Shown: positions 34,077 through 41,446 of the stretch, in pieces
How positions within the stretch are numbered: position 1 is the first letter of the stretch
Layout: each line of letters begins with the position of its first letter
DNA from: Streptomyces bauhiniae
GTDB lineage: Bacteria > Actinomycetota > Actinomycetes > Streptomycetales > Streptomycetaceae
Assembly (NCBI RefSeq): GCF_004784475.1
Contig: NZ_SRRT01000005.1
Location: forward strand, 496,001-560,000
Length of the DNA stretch: 64,000 nucleotides
Direction of reading: 5' to 3'
Translations under genes and position numbers: made by a program
Notes under the pieces: generated by a model
The model's input: the letters and a program-made list of their open reading frames with translations, nothing else
What the model was told of the DNA's origin: nothing
Database searches by the model: none

Positions 34077-34946
34077 ATGAGCATCAGCCATGCCCCACCG
34101 CATCCATCCGACGCGGCGGGCACAGCAAAGCTGCCCGCCTCCCCCGCCCTGCAACGCCTCGTCCCCGCCTCCTCCCGGCGCACCCGGCTCCCCCGCTGGC
34201 TGCGCCGCACCACCGGCCCGGTCGCCCTTCTCATCCTGTGGCAAGTGCTCAGCGCCACCGGCGTGTTGGCCCCCGATGTACTCGCCTCACCGGGACGGAT
34301 AGCCCAGGTCGCCGGTGATCTCATAGCCGACGGTTCGCTGCCCTCCGCGATGGGCATCTCCCTGCAACGCGTCGCCGGCGGGCTGGTCCTCGGCACCGCC
34401 GTCGGCACCGGACTCGCCCTGGTATCCGGGCTGTTCCGTATCGGCGAGGACGTGGTCGACGCGCCGGTGCAGATGTTGCGCACCGTGCCGTTCGTGGGTC
34501 TGATCCCGCTGTTCATCATCTGGTTCGGCATCGGCGAGACCCCCAAGATCGCCATCATCACGCTGGGTGTGACCTTCCCGCTCTATCTGAACGTCTACGC
34601 GGGCATTCGCGGCGTCGACTCCCAACTCATCGAGGCGGGCGAGTCGTTGGGGCTCTCCCGCTGGGGTCTCGTCCGCCATGTGGTGCTGCCGGGGGCGCTG
34701 CCCGGCGCGCTCACCGGTCTGCGCTACTCCCTCGGCATCGCCTGGCTCGCCCTGGTCTTCGCCGAACAGGTCAACGCCGACTCCGGCATCGGCTTCCTGA
34801 TGGTCCAGGCCCGCGACTTCCTGCGGACCGACGTGATCGTGGTCTGCCTGATCGTCTACGCCTTCCTCGGCCTCCTCGCCGATTTCATCGTCCGCTCCCT
34901 CGAAAGGCTGTTGCTGCGATGGCGACCGACGTTCACGGGCCGGTGA
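34077..34946 (+). CDS. ssuC: Alkanesulfonate ABC transporter permease
   Basis: The membrane subunit (289 residues, about six helices) of a sulfonate importer. The inner-membrane-component loop that contacts the ATPase is seen as EAGESLGLSRWGLVRHVVLPGALPG near residues 190-215 (shown in part). FVGLIPLFIIWFGIGETPKI is typical of SsuC/TauC. The ATG at 34077 has GGAG at 34068-34071, which can be sequestered in a hairpin. The 3' end overlaps ssuB by 28 bases. The family also includes taurine and nitrate permeases; the neighbouring ssuD-type monooxygenase supports sulfonates. Confidence 0.93.
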   Translation: MSISHAPPHPSDAAGTAKLPASPALQRLVPASSRRTRLPRWLRRTTGPVALLILWQVLSATGVLAPDVLASPGRIAQVAGDLIADGSLPSAMGISLQRVAGGLVLGTAVGTGLALVSGLFRIGEDVVDAPVQMLRTVPFVGLIPLFIIWFGIGETPKIAIITLGVTFPLYLNVYAGIRGVDSQLIEAGESLGLSRWGLVRHVVLPGALPGALTGLRYSLGIAWLALVFAEQVNADSGIGFLMVQARDFLRTDVIVVCLIVYAFLGLLADFIVRSLERLLLRWRPTFTGR

Positions 34947-35674
34947 GCCCCACGGCCACCCCGGTCGCGCAGGCCGTCCATGTCGAGGGGCTGACCCGCG
35001 CCTTCGACGGACGCGCCGTCATCGACGACCTCCATCTCGACCTCGCGCCGGGCGAGTTCGTCGCCCTGCTCGGCCGCAGCGGTTGCGGCAAGTCCACGCT
35101 GCTCCGGGTGCTCGCCGGGCTCGACCGGGACATCGACGGCACGGTACTGGTCCCCCGCCGCCGCGCGGTCGCCTTCCAGGCACCCCGGCTCATGCCGTGG
35201 AAGCGGGTGTGGCGCAATGTCCTGCTGGGCCTGCCCGGCAAACCCGAACGCGCCCTCGCCGAGCAGGCGTTGGAGGAGGTGGGGCTCGGCCACCGGGTGA
35301 ACGCCTGGCCCAAGACCCTCTCCGGCGGCGAGGCCCAGCGCGTCTCCCTCGCGCGTGCCCTGGTCCGCGAGCCCGATCTCCTGCTGCTGGACGAGCCGTT
35401 CGGCGCGCTGGACGCGCTGACCCGCATCAACGCCCAGCGCCTGGTGGGTGAGTTGTGGCAGCGCCGGGGCTGCGCGGTCCTGCTCGTCACGCACGACGTG
35501 GAGGAGGCCGTACTGCTCGCCGACCGCGTCCTGGTGATGGACGGCGGCCGCATCGCGCACGAGCAGCGCGTCGAACTCGACCGGCCCCGTGAACTCACCG
35601 ACCCCCGCTTCGCCGCGATCCGCGCCGATCTCCTGGCCCGTCTCGGTGTCGCGCCGACGGCCGAAGCGGCCTGA
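34919..35674 (+). CDS. ssuB: Alkanesulfonate ABC transporter ATP-binding protein
   Basis: The 251-residue ATPase subunit. Walker A is LGRSGCGKSTLLR, the Q-loop is VAFQAPRLMPWKRVWRNV, the signature is LSGGEAQRVSLARAL, Walker B is LLLLDEPFGALD and the H-loop is LVTHDVEEAV. The start at 34919 lies inside ssuC, giving a 28-base overlap and probable coupling. The MPW-type Q-loop is common among nitrate/sulfonate/taurine importers. It works with SsuC and the lipoprotein SsuA. Confidence 0.93.
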   Translation: MATDVHGPVSPTATPVAQAVHVEGLTRAFDGRAVIDDLHLDLAPGEFVALLGRSGCGKSTLLRVLAGLDRDIDGTVLVPRRRAVAFQAPRLMPWKRVWRNVLLGLPGKPERALAEQALEEVGLGHRVNAWPKTLSGGEAQRVSLARALVREPDLLLLDEPFGALDALTRINAQRLVGELWQRRGCAVLLVTHDVEEAVLLADRVLVMDGGRIAHEQRVELDRPRELTDPRFAAIRADLLARLGVAPTAEAA

Positions 35675-35703
35675 TCCTCCCCGTCCCCTCGCCCCCCTCG
35701 CAC

Positions 35704-36732
35704 ATGAACGGACCCTTCATGCGACGACTCCTGGTCCCCGCAGCACTGCTCCTCCCCCTGACCCTCCTGCTCACGTCCTGCGGTGGGGACTCCGCCGCCG
35801 ACACGGGTGCGCGGATCGACGGCTCCGGCTCCGTCACCCTCGCCGTCGGCGACCAGAAGGGCGGCTCCGAGGCCATCCTGCGGGCCGCCGGGGAGCTGAA
35901 GAACCTGGATTACCGGATCAAGTGGTCGACCTTCACCTCCGGGCCACCCCTGCTGGAGGCGGTCAACGCCGGGGCCGTGGACGTCGGCGGCGTCGGCAAC
36001 ACCCCGCCCGTCTTCGCGGCGGGCGCCGGCTCCAAGATCTCAGTGGTGGCCGCCTGGCACGGCACGTCCCGGGGCGACGCCATCCTCGTCCGCAACGACT
36101 CCGAGCTGACCAGCCCGAAGCAGCTCAAGGGCAAGTCCGTGGCCGTCGCCCAGGGCTCCTCCGCCCACTACCAACTGGTCGCCTCCCTCGAAACCGCCGG
36201 GCTCCATCTGAAGGACATCAAGGTCAAGTACCTCCAGCCCGCCGACGCGCTCGCCGCGTTCAACTCGGGCAAGGTCGACGCCTGGGCGGTCTGGGACCCG
36301 TACACCTCGCAGGTCCTCGAGGGAAAGCAGGGCCGGGTCCTCACCACCGGCGACGGTGTCACCAACGGCCTCACCTTCCAGGTCGCCTCGCCCGCCGCGT
36401 TGCGGAACTCCAAGAAGGCCGCCGCCGTCAAGGACTACCTGGCCCGGCTGCGGCGCGCGACGGACTGGGTCCACGGCCATCAGGCGGAGTGGGCCAAGGT
36501 GTGGGCGAAGGACACCGGCCTGCCGTACGACGTGGCGCTCGCCTCCGTGCGCCGTACCAACGCCACGCGTGTCGCCGTCGCCGTGGACAAGCCCCTCGTC
36601 GCCTCCGAGCAGCGGATCGCCGACACCTTCACCGAGCTGAACCTCATCCCGAAGAAGGTCGACTTCGGCGACTTCGTGGACCCGCGCTTCAACGGCGACC
36701 TGCCGCCCTCCACCACTCCGGCCAAGCACTGA
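35704..36732 (+). CDS. ssuA: Alkanesulfonate ABC transporter substrate-binding lipoprotein
   Basis: The extracytoplasmic sulfonate-binding subunit, 342 residues. A lipoprotein signal ends in the lipobox LLTSC. The mature protein follows the SsuA/THI5-like fold: VGDQKGGSEAILRAAGEL, EAVNAGAVDVGGVGNTPPVF, VAVAQGSSAHYQLV and AFNSGKVDAWAVWDPYT. ATG at 35704 is used; an ATG five codons later is also possible. It sits between ssuB and ssuD in one operon. Confidence 0.93.
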   Translation: MNGPFMRRLLVPAALLLPLTLLLTSCGGDSAADTGARIDGSGSVTLAVGDQKGGSEAILRAAGELKNLDYRIKWSTFTSGPPLLEAVNAGAVDVGGVGNTPPVFAAGAGSKISVVAAWHGTSRGDAILVRNDSELTSPKQLKGKSVAVAQGSSAHYQLVASLETAGLHLKDIKVKYLQPADALAAFNSGKVDAWAVWDPYTSQVLEGKQGRVLTTGDGVTNGLTFQVASPAALRNSKKAAAVKDYLARLRRATDWVHGHQAEWAKVWAKDTGLPYDVALASVRRTNATRVAVAVDKPLVASEQRIADTFTELNLIPKKVDFGDFVDPRFNGDLPPSTTPAKH

Positions 36733-36748
36733 CACGGGAGGCCCCCTC

Positions 36749-37906
36749 ATGACCGTACGACTCCACTGGTTCCTGCCGACCGGCGGCGACGGCCGCACCC
36801 TCGTCGACCGGCACGCTTACGGCTCCAACATCGGCCGCGAGACCCGCGGCCTGCGTACCCCCGACATCGAGTACCTGGCGCAGATAGCCAAGGCGGCCGA
36901 ACAACTGGGCTTCGAGGCGGTGCTCACCCCGACCGGCACCTGGTGCGAGGACGCCTGGCTGACCACGGTGGCCCTGGCCCAGCACACCGAACGTCTGAAG
37001 TTCCTGGTCGCCTTCCGCCCCGGGCTGCTCTCGCCCACTCTGGCCGCCCAGATGGCCGCGACCTACCAGCGCCTCACCCGCGGACGGCTCCTGCTCAACG
37101 TCGTCACCGGCGGCGACTCCGCCGAACAGCGCCGCTTCGGCGACCACCTCGACCACGACCGGCGCTACGAACGCACCGACGAGTTCCTGTCCGTCGTACG
37201 CGGCGTCTGGCAGGGCGAGCCCTACGACTTCCACGGCGCCCACTACGACGTGGACGGCGGCCTCACCTCCCTCCCGCCGGACCCGGTGCCGGAGATCTTC
37301 TTCGGCGGCTCCTCCCAGGCCGCGGGTCCGGTGGCCGCCCGTCACGCCGATGTGTATCTGACCTGGGGCGAGCCGCCGGCCCAGGTGAAGGAGAAGATCC
37401 ACTGGATTCGGTCACTGGCCGAGCGGGAGGGGCGCACGGTCCGGTTCGGCATCCGGCTGCACACCATCTCCCGCGACTCCTCCGCCGACGCCTGGTCGAC
37501 GGCCAACCGGCTCCTCGACGACCTGGACTCCGACACCATCGCCGCCGCCCAGGCCGCCCTGGGACGCAGCGAGTCGGTCGGCCAGCGGCGGATGCTGGAG
37601 CTGCACGGCGGCTCCCGCAACCAGTTGGAGATCTACCCCAACCTCTGGGCCGGCGTCGGCCTGGTCCGGGGCGGCGCGGGCACCGCCCTGGTCGGCAGCC
37701 ACGCGGAGGTGGCCGACCGGATCGAGGAGTACCACGCCCTCGGCGTCGAACACTTCGTCCTCTCCGGATATCCGCATCTGGAGGAGGCGTACTGGTTCGG
37801 CGAGGGCGTGATCCCCGAACTGGCCGCTCGCGGACTGCTGTCCTCCGACACCGCGTCCCGCGCCACCGGGCGCCCGGCCCCGCTCCTGGTCGCCCGCGGC
37901 CGCTGA
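36749..37906 (+). CDS. ssuD: FMNH2-dependent alkanesulfonate monooxygenase
   Basis: A cytoplasmic LLM-class flavin monooxygenase of 385 residues. It uses reduced FMN and O2 to split alkanesulfonates into aldehyde and sulfite, which feeds cysteine synthesis. Recognisable stretches are VRLHWFLPTGGDGRTL, IAKAAEQLGFEAVLTPTGTW, KFLVAFRPGLLSP, NVVTGGDSAEQRRFGDHLDHD and YPHLEEAYWFGEGV. ATG at 36749 follows GGGAGG. The NADPH-FMN reductase partner (SsuE) is not encoded nearby, so it must come from elsewhere. Confidence 0.95.
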   Translation: MTVRLHWFLPTGGDGRTLVDRHAYGSNIGRETRGLRTPDIEYLAQIAKAAEQLGFEAVLTPTGTWCEDAWLTTVALAQHTERLKFLVAFRPGLLSPTLAAQMAATYQRLTRGRLLLNVVTGGDSAEQRRFGDHLDHDRRYERTDEFLSVVRGVWQGEPYDFHGAHYDVDGGLTSLPPDPVPEIFFGGSSQAAGPVAARHADVYLTWGEPPAQVKEKIHWIRSLAEREGRTVRFGIRLHTISRDSSADAWSTANRLLDDLDSDTIAAAQAALGRSESVGQRRMLELHGGSRNQLEIYPNLWAGVGLVRGGAGTALVGSHAEVADRIEEYHALGVEHFVLSGYPHLEEAYWFGEGVIPELAARGLLSSDTASRATGRPAPLLVARGR

Positions 37907-37930
37907 GCCTTCCGGGCACCGCTCATCCCT

Positions 37931-37959
37931 GGCCGCCCCGGCCGCTCACTGGGGCGGCC
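37931..37959. terminator. Hairpin between convergent ssuD and mltG-like genes
   Basis: GGCCGCCCC (37931-37939) pairs with GGGGCGGCC (37951-37959) around an 11-base loop. The loop contains the stop codon of the leftward mltG-like gene (37946-37948), so one stem serves both directions. It starts 24 bases after the ssuD stop. Confidence 0.65.
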
Positions 37960-38824
37960 GGGTGACCGGACTGTGGCTCCCGGACGGCGTGCCCGAGCCG
38001 GCACCGGCCTTCTGCTGGGCGTTGAAGTCGGCCACGTTCCGCAAATGCTGGGTGTAGTCGGCGGTGAAGCGGGTGTCGCCGGGCTTGACGGTGACGAAGT
38101 ACAACCAGTCCCCCTTCGTCGGGTTGGTCACCGCCCGCATCGCGTCCTCGCCGGGGTTGTCGATCGGCGTCGGCGGCAGCCCCATGCGCTGGTAGGAGTT
38201 GTACGGGCTCTCGATCCGGGTGTCGTTGATGCTGGTGTGGACGGTGTTGCGCTTCAGGGCGTAGTTGAGGGTCGAGTCCATCTGGAGCGGCATCCCGCGC
38301 TCCAGCCGGTTGAAGACGACGCGGGCCACCTTCCCCATGTCGCTCTTGGTGGCCGCCTCGGCCTGCACGATGCTCGCGACGGTGACGGCCTCGTAGACGT
38401 TCATCGCGTTCCGCTGCGCTCCGGCCGCGACCGGTGCGCCGTTGAACCTGCGGTTGGCCGTCTCGACCATCTGGCGGAGCAACGACTCGGCGGTGGTGTC
38501 GTCGGTGAGGGTGTAGGTCGCCGGGAAGAGGTAGCCTTCCGGGTTGCCTTCGGCGGCGGACTCCAGCTTGAGCCCCGCCTTGGCGACGGTCTTGCGGGCG
38601 CTGCCGGGCGGCAGTGCGAGCGCCTTGTCGATCGCGTCGTAGATCTGGCTCGCGCGCCAGCCCTCCGGGATGAGCAGGGTCCTGGGCTCGTCTTCCCCGA
38701 ACCCTCCCAGGCTCAGCGGCACCACCACGGCGGTGCCGGCCAGGACGGCGCCGACCCCGACGAGGGCGAGCCTGCCCCGGCGCGTCAGTCGCATCATGCT
38801 CCGTGACCGAGTCTTCGTCTGCAT
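37946..38824 (-). CDS. MltG/YceG-like endolytic peptidoglycan transglycosylase
   Basis: A membrane-anchored lytic transglycosylase thought to cut nascent glycan strands. It has a basic N-terminus, one membrane helix (LALVGVGAVLAGTAVVVPL) and the YceG domain. The catalytic Glu stretch is VASIVQAEAATKSDMGKVA, followed by VFNRLERGMPLQMDSTLNYA and SPYNSYQRMGLPPTPIDNPG. About 292 residues from the ATG at 38824; another ATG pair (38797, 38794) behind GGAGC is a real alternative. A second mltG copy normally lies near aroE/ruvX in Streptomyces, so this may be a paralogue. Confidence 0.88.
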   Translation of the reverse strand: MQTKTRSRSMMRLTRRGRLALVGVGAVLAGTAVVVPLSLGGFGEDEPRTLLIPEGWRASQIYDAIDKALALPPGSARKTVAKAGLKLESAAEGNPEGYLFPATYTLTDDTTAESLLRQMVETANRRFNGAPVAAGAQRNAMNVYEAVTVASIVQAEAATKSDMGKVARVVFNRLERGMPLQMDSTLNYALKRNTVHTSINDTRIESPYNSYQRMGLPPTPIDNPGEDAMRAVTNPTKGDWLYFVTVKPGDTRFTADYTQHLRNVADFNAQQKAGAGSGTPSGSHSPVTRPPQ

Positions 38825-38906
38825 GCGGGCACGGTAGTACGCATATGACCGTAAACCCGACATATCTTCAGCTTGTCGACTCCTGATCGCTCGTCATGAC
38901 GGCACG

Positions 38907-40709
38907 TCAGCCGGCAGGTTCGAGCTGAGCGTCCCGGCGCACCAGCGCCGCATAGCGTCCGTCGCGCTCCAGCAGTTCCTCGTGCGTACCCAGTTCGGCG
39001 ACCCGGCCGGAGTCGAGGACGGCTATCTGGTCGGCGTCCCGGACGGTGGAGAGCCGGTGGGCGATGGTGATGGTGGTCCGGTCGGCCGACAGGGCGTCGA
39101 TCGCGTCCTGGACCGCCACCTCGGTACGGGTGTCGAGGGCGCTGGTCGCCTCGTCGAGGATGAGGACGGGCGGGTCGCGCAGGATGGTGCGGGCGATGGC
39201 CAGGCGCTGCTTCTCTCCACCGGAGAACCGGTGTCCGCGCTCACCGACGACAGTGTCGTATCCGTCCGGCAGGGCGGTGATGTGGTCGTGGATCTGGGCG
39301 GCGCGGGCCGCCGTGTGCAGCTCGTCGTCGGTGGCGTCGGGCTTGGCGAAGCGGAGGTTGTCGGCGACGGAGGCGTGGAAGAGGTAGGTCTCCTGCGCGA
39401 CGACGCCGACCGCGCGGGCGAGGGTGTCGAAGTCGAGGTCGCGGACGTCCACGCCGTCCACGGTGACTCGGCCCCCGGTGACGTCGTACAGCCGGGGCAC
39501 CAGGCAGCCGAACGTCGACTTGCCGGCGCCGGTCGGCCCCACCACGGCGAGGCTTCCCCCGGCGGGCACGGTGAGGTCGATGCCGTCGAGGACCGGGCCG
39601 CTCTTGTCGTCGTAGCGGAACTCGACCTTCTCGAAGCGGACCTCGCCCTTGATCTCGTCGAGATGGACGGGGTCCACCCGCTCGGTGATGTCTATGGGCA
39701 GGTCGAGGTACTCGAAGATGCGCTGGAAGAGCGCGAGGGAGGTCTGGATCTGGACGCCGGTGGACAGCAGGCTCACGGCAGGCCGGAACAAGCCCTGCTG
39801 CAGCGAGACGAAGGCGACCAGCGTGCCCAGCGAGACCTCGGGACCGCCGAACTGGAGGGCCAGACCCGCCGCCCAGTAGATGAACGCGGGCATCGCCGCC
39901 ATGACGATGGAGATCACCGCCATGCGCCACCGGCCCGCCATGCTCGCCCTGACCTCCAGATCGACCAGGCGCTCGGACTCCTCGGCGAAACCTGCGGTCA
40001 GCGAGTCGGAGCGGCCCATGGTGCGGCCGAGCAGGATGCCGCTGACCGAGAGCGACTCGGTGACGGTGGCGGCCATGACGGCCATCTGTTTCTGCCGGCG
40101 GGTGGTGATTTTCTTGCGCTCGTCCCCGACCCGGCGGCTGATCCAGACGAACACCGGGAGCAGGACCAGCGAGACGAGTGTGAGCCGCCAGTCGAGGGCG
40201 ACCATCGCCACGATGGTGGCGACCACGCTGGTGGTGTTGGAGACCAGAGAGGTGGCGGTGGAGGTGACGGTCGCCTGCATCCCGCCGATGTCGTTGGCGA
40301 TGCGGGACTGCACTTCGCCGGTGCGGGTGCGGGTGAAGAAGGCGAGGGACATCCGCTGAAGGCGGCCGTAGACGGCGGTGCGCAGGTCGTGCATGACGCG
40401 CTGGCCGACGGTGGTCGAGATCAGTGTCTGGAGGACGCCGAAGACGCTGGAGAGGACCGCGCTGAGGATCATGCCGAGCGCGAGCAGGCTCAGCAGTCCG
40501 GTGCGGCCCTGCGGGATCGCGACGTCGAGGATCTCGCGCAGGAGGAAGGGTGTGGCCACCGAGACCAGCGAGGAGGCGCCGACCAGCAGGCCGACGACGG
40601 CGAGCCGGCCGCGGTAGGGACGGAAGAGTTTGAGGATGCGGCGCACCTGCCGGGGTTGCTCCCCGGTGTCGGGTGGCGGCGTCCACGACGTTTCTCGTTC
40701 GAGGTTCAA
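38907..40709 (-). CDS. ABC exporter, fused membrane and ATPase half-transporter
   Basis: A 600-residue half-transporter expected to act as a homodimer. Six helices cover about 35-320. The nucleotide-binding domain has VVGPTGAGKSTFGCLV (Walker A), VVAQETYLFHASVADNLRF (Q-loop), FSGGEKQRLAIARTIL (signature), VLILDEATSALD (Walker B) and TIAHRLSTV (H-loop), all intact. The start is a TTG at 40709 with AGGAG just upstream; the longer frame from 40772 would begin inside the operator. It is divergent from marR, which probably represses it. Confidence 0.92.
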   Translation of the reverse strand: MNLERETSWTPPPDTGEQPRQVRRILKLFRPYRGRLAVVGLLVGASSLVSVATPFLLREILDVAIPQGRTGLLSLLALGMILSAVLSSVFGVLQTLISTTVGQRVMHDLRTAVYGRLQRMSLAFFTRTRTGEVQSRIANDIGGMQATVTSTATSLVSNTTSVVATIVAMVALDWRLTLVSLVLLPVFVWISRRVGDERKKITTRRQKQMAVMAATVTESLSVSGILLGRTMGRSDSLTAGFAEESERLVDLEVRASMAGRWRMAVISIVMAAMPAFIYWAAGLALQFGGPEVSLGTLVAFVSLQQGLFRPAVSLLSTGVQIQTSLALFQRIFEYLDLPIDITERVDPVHLDEIKGEVRFEKVEFRYDDKSGPVLDGIDLTVPAGGSLAVVGPTGAGKSTFGCLVPRLYDVTGGRVTVDGVDVRDLDFDTLARAVGVVAQETYLFHASVADNLRFAKPDATDDELHTAARAAQIHDHITALPDGYDTVVGERGHRFSGGEKQRLAIARTILRDPPVLILDEATSALDTRTEVAVQDAIDALSADRTTITIAHRLSTVRDADQIAVLDSGRVAELGTHEELLERDGRYAALVRRDAQLEPAG

Positions 40710-40765
40710 AGGACTCCTAGGAAAGCGAGAAGGGCCGGACCGACGGGCGGCCGACTCTGGCTCAT

Positions 40766-40800
40766 TGAGCATAGCTCATTGTTACCTGTACTCACAATGA
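40766..40800. promoter_or_regulatory. Operator region between the ABC exporter and marR
   Basis: Two dyads lie together: TGAGC-ATA-GCTCA at 40766-40778, and TCATTGT (40776-40782) with ACAATGA (40794-40800) separated by 11 bases. Direct copies of CTCATTG also occur at 40761 and 40775. A TATTGT hexamer at 40813-40818 may be the marR -10, six bases before its ATG. The position suits MarR control of both divergent genes; the pairing is inferred. Confidence 0.6.
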
Positions 40801-40824
40801 ATGGGGTCCTGATATTGTTCCCGC

Positions 40825-41271
40825 ATGTCGACCCCAGATCCCGAGGGCGTGCTCGCCGAGCAGTTGCTGCGGCTGACCCGCCGGGTGCACCGCATCCAGA
40901 AGCGCCATCTCGAATGGCGTGACCTCGGTGTCACCCCCGCCCAGTCCCGGCTGCTGCGCACCCTCGCGCACTACGACTCGCCGCCGCGCATGGCCGACCT
41001 CGCCCAGCGCCTCGAAGTGGTGCCGCGTGCGGTGACGACCCTGGTCGACGGCCTGGAAGCGCATGGCAAGGTCCGCCGGGTGCCGGACCCCTCCAACCGC
41101 AGGGTCACCCGGATCGAGCTGACGGACGAGGGCCGCGCCACTCTGAGCGAACTGCACGGAGCACGCCGTTCCGCCGCCGAGGAGATCCTCGCCCCGCTGA
41201 CCGAGAAGGAGCGGCAGGTGCTCGGTGTCCTGCTGGACACCCTGGTCGACGGCGACACCCCGATGCGGTGA
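40825..41271 (+). CDS. MarR-family transcriptional regulator
   Basis: A 148-residue winged-helix regulator. The core HTH reads LGVTPAQSRLLRTLAHYDSP, RMADLAQRLEVVPRAVTTLVDGLEAHG, then the wing VRRVPDPSNRRVTRIELTDEG. The ATG at 40825 has no typical ribosome site and a -10-like hexamer lies six bases before it, so the mRNA may be leaderless. It is divergent from an ABC exporter, the classic layout for MarR repression of a drug efflux pump. Confidence 0.92.
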   Translation: MSTPDPEGVLAEQLLRLTRRVHRIQKRHLEWRDLGVTPAQSRLLRTLAHYDSPPRMADLAQRLEVVPRAVTTLVDGLEAHGKVRRVPDPSNRRVTRIELTDEGRATLSELHGARRSAAEEILAPLTEKERQVLGVLLDTLVDGDTPMR

Positions 41272-41446
41272 ATCCTCCGCCTGGCTCTCCCCTCATCCCC
41301 ACGGTGGCGAACCGGGCGTAGCGGGGCGCCGGCGCGTGGCCGGAAGCTGGTGCGGGTCGTGCCACACCGGAAAAACCGTTTGAAATTCACCTCGGCTCAA
41401 GGCGAACCTTTCACGGCTTGCCGCCGCCTCCGGGTGTCGCCGCAGC

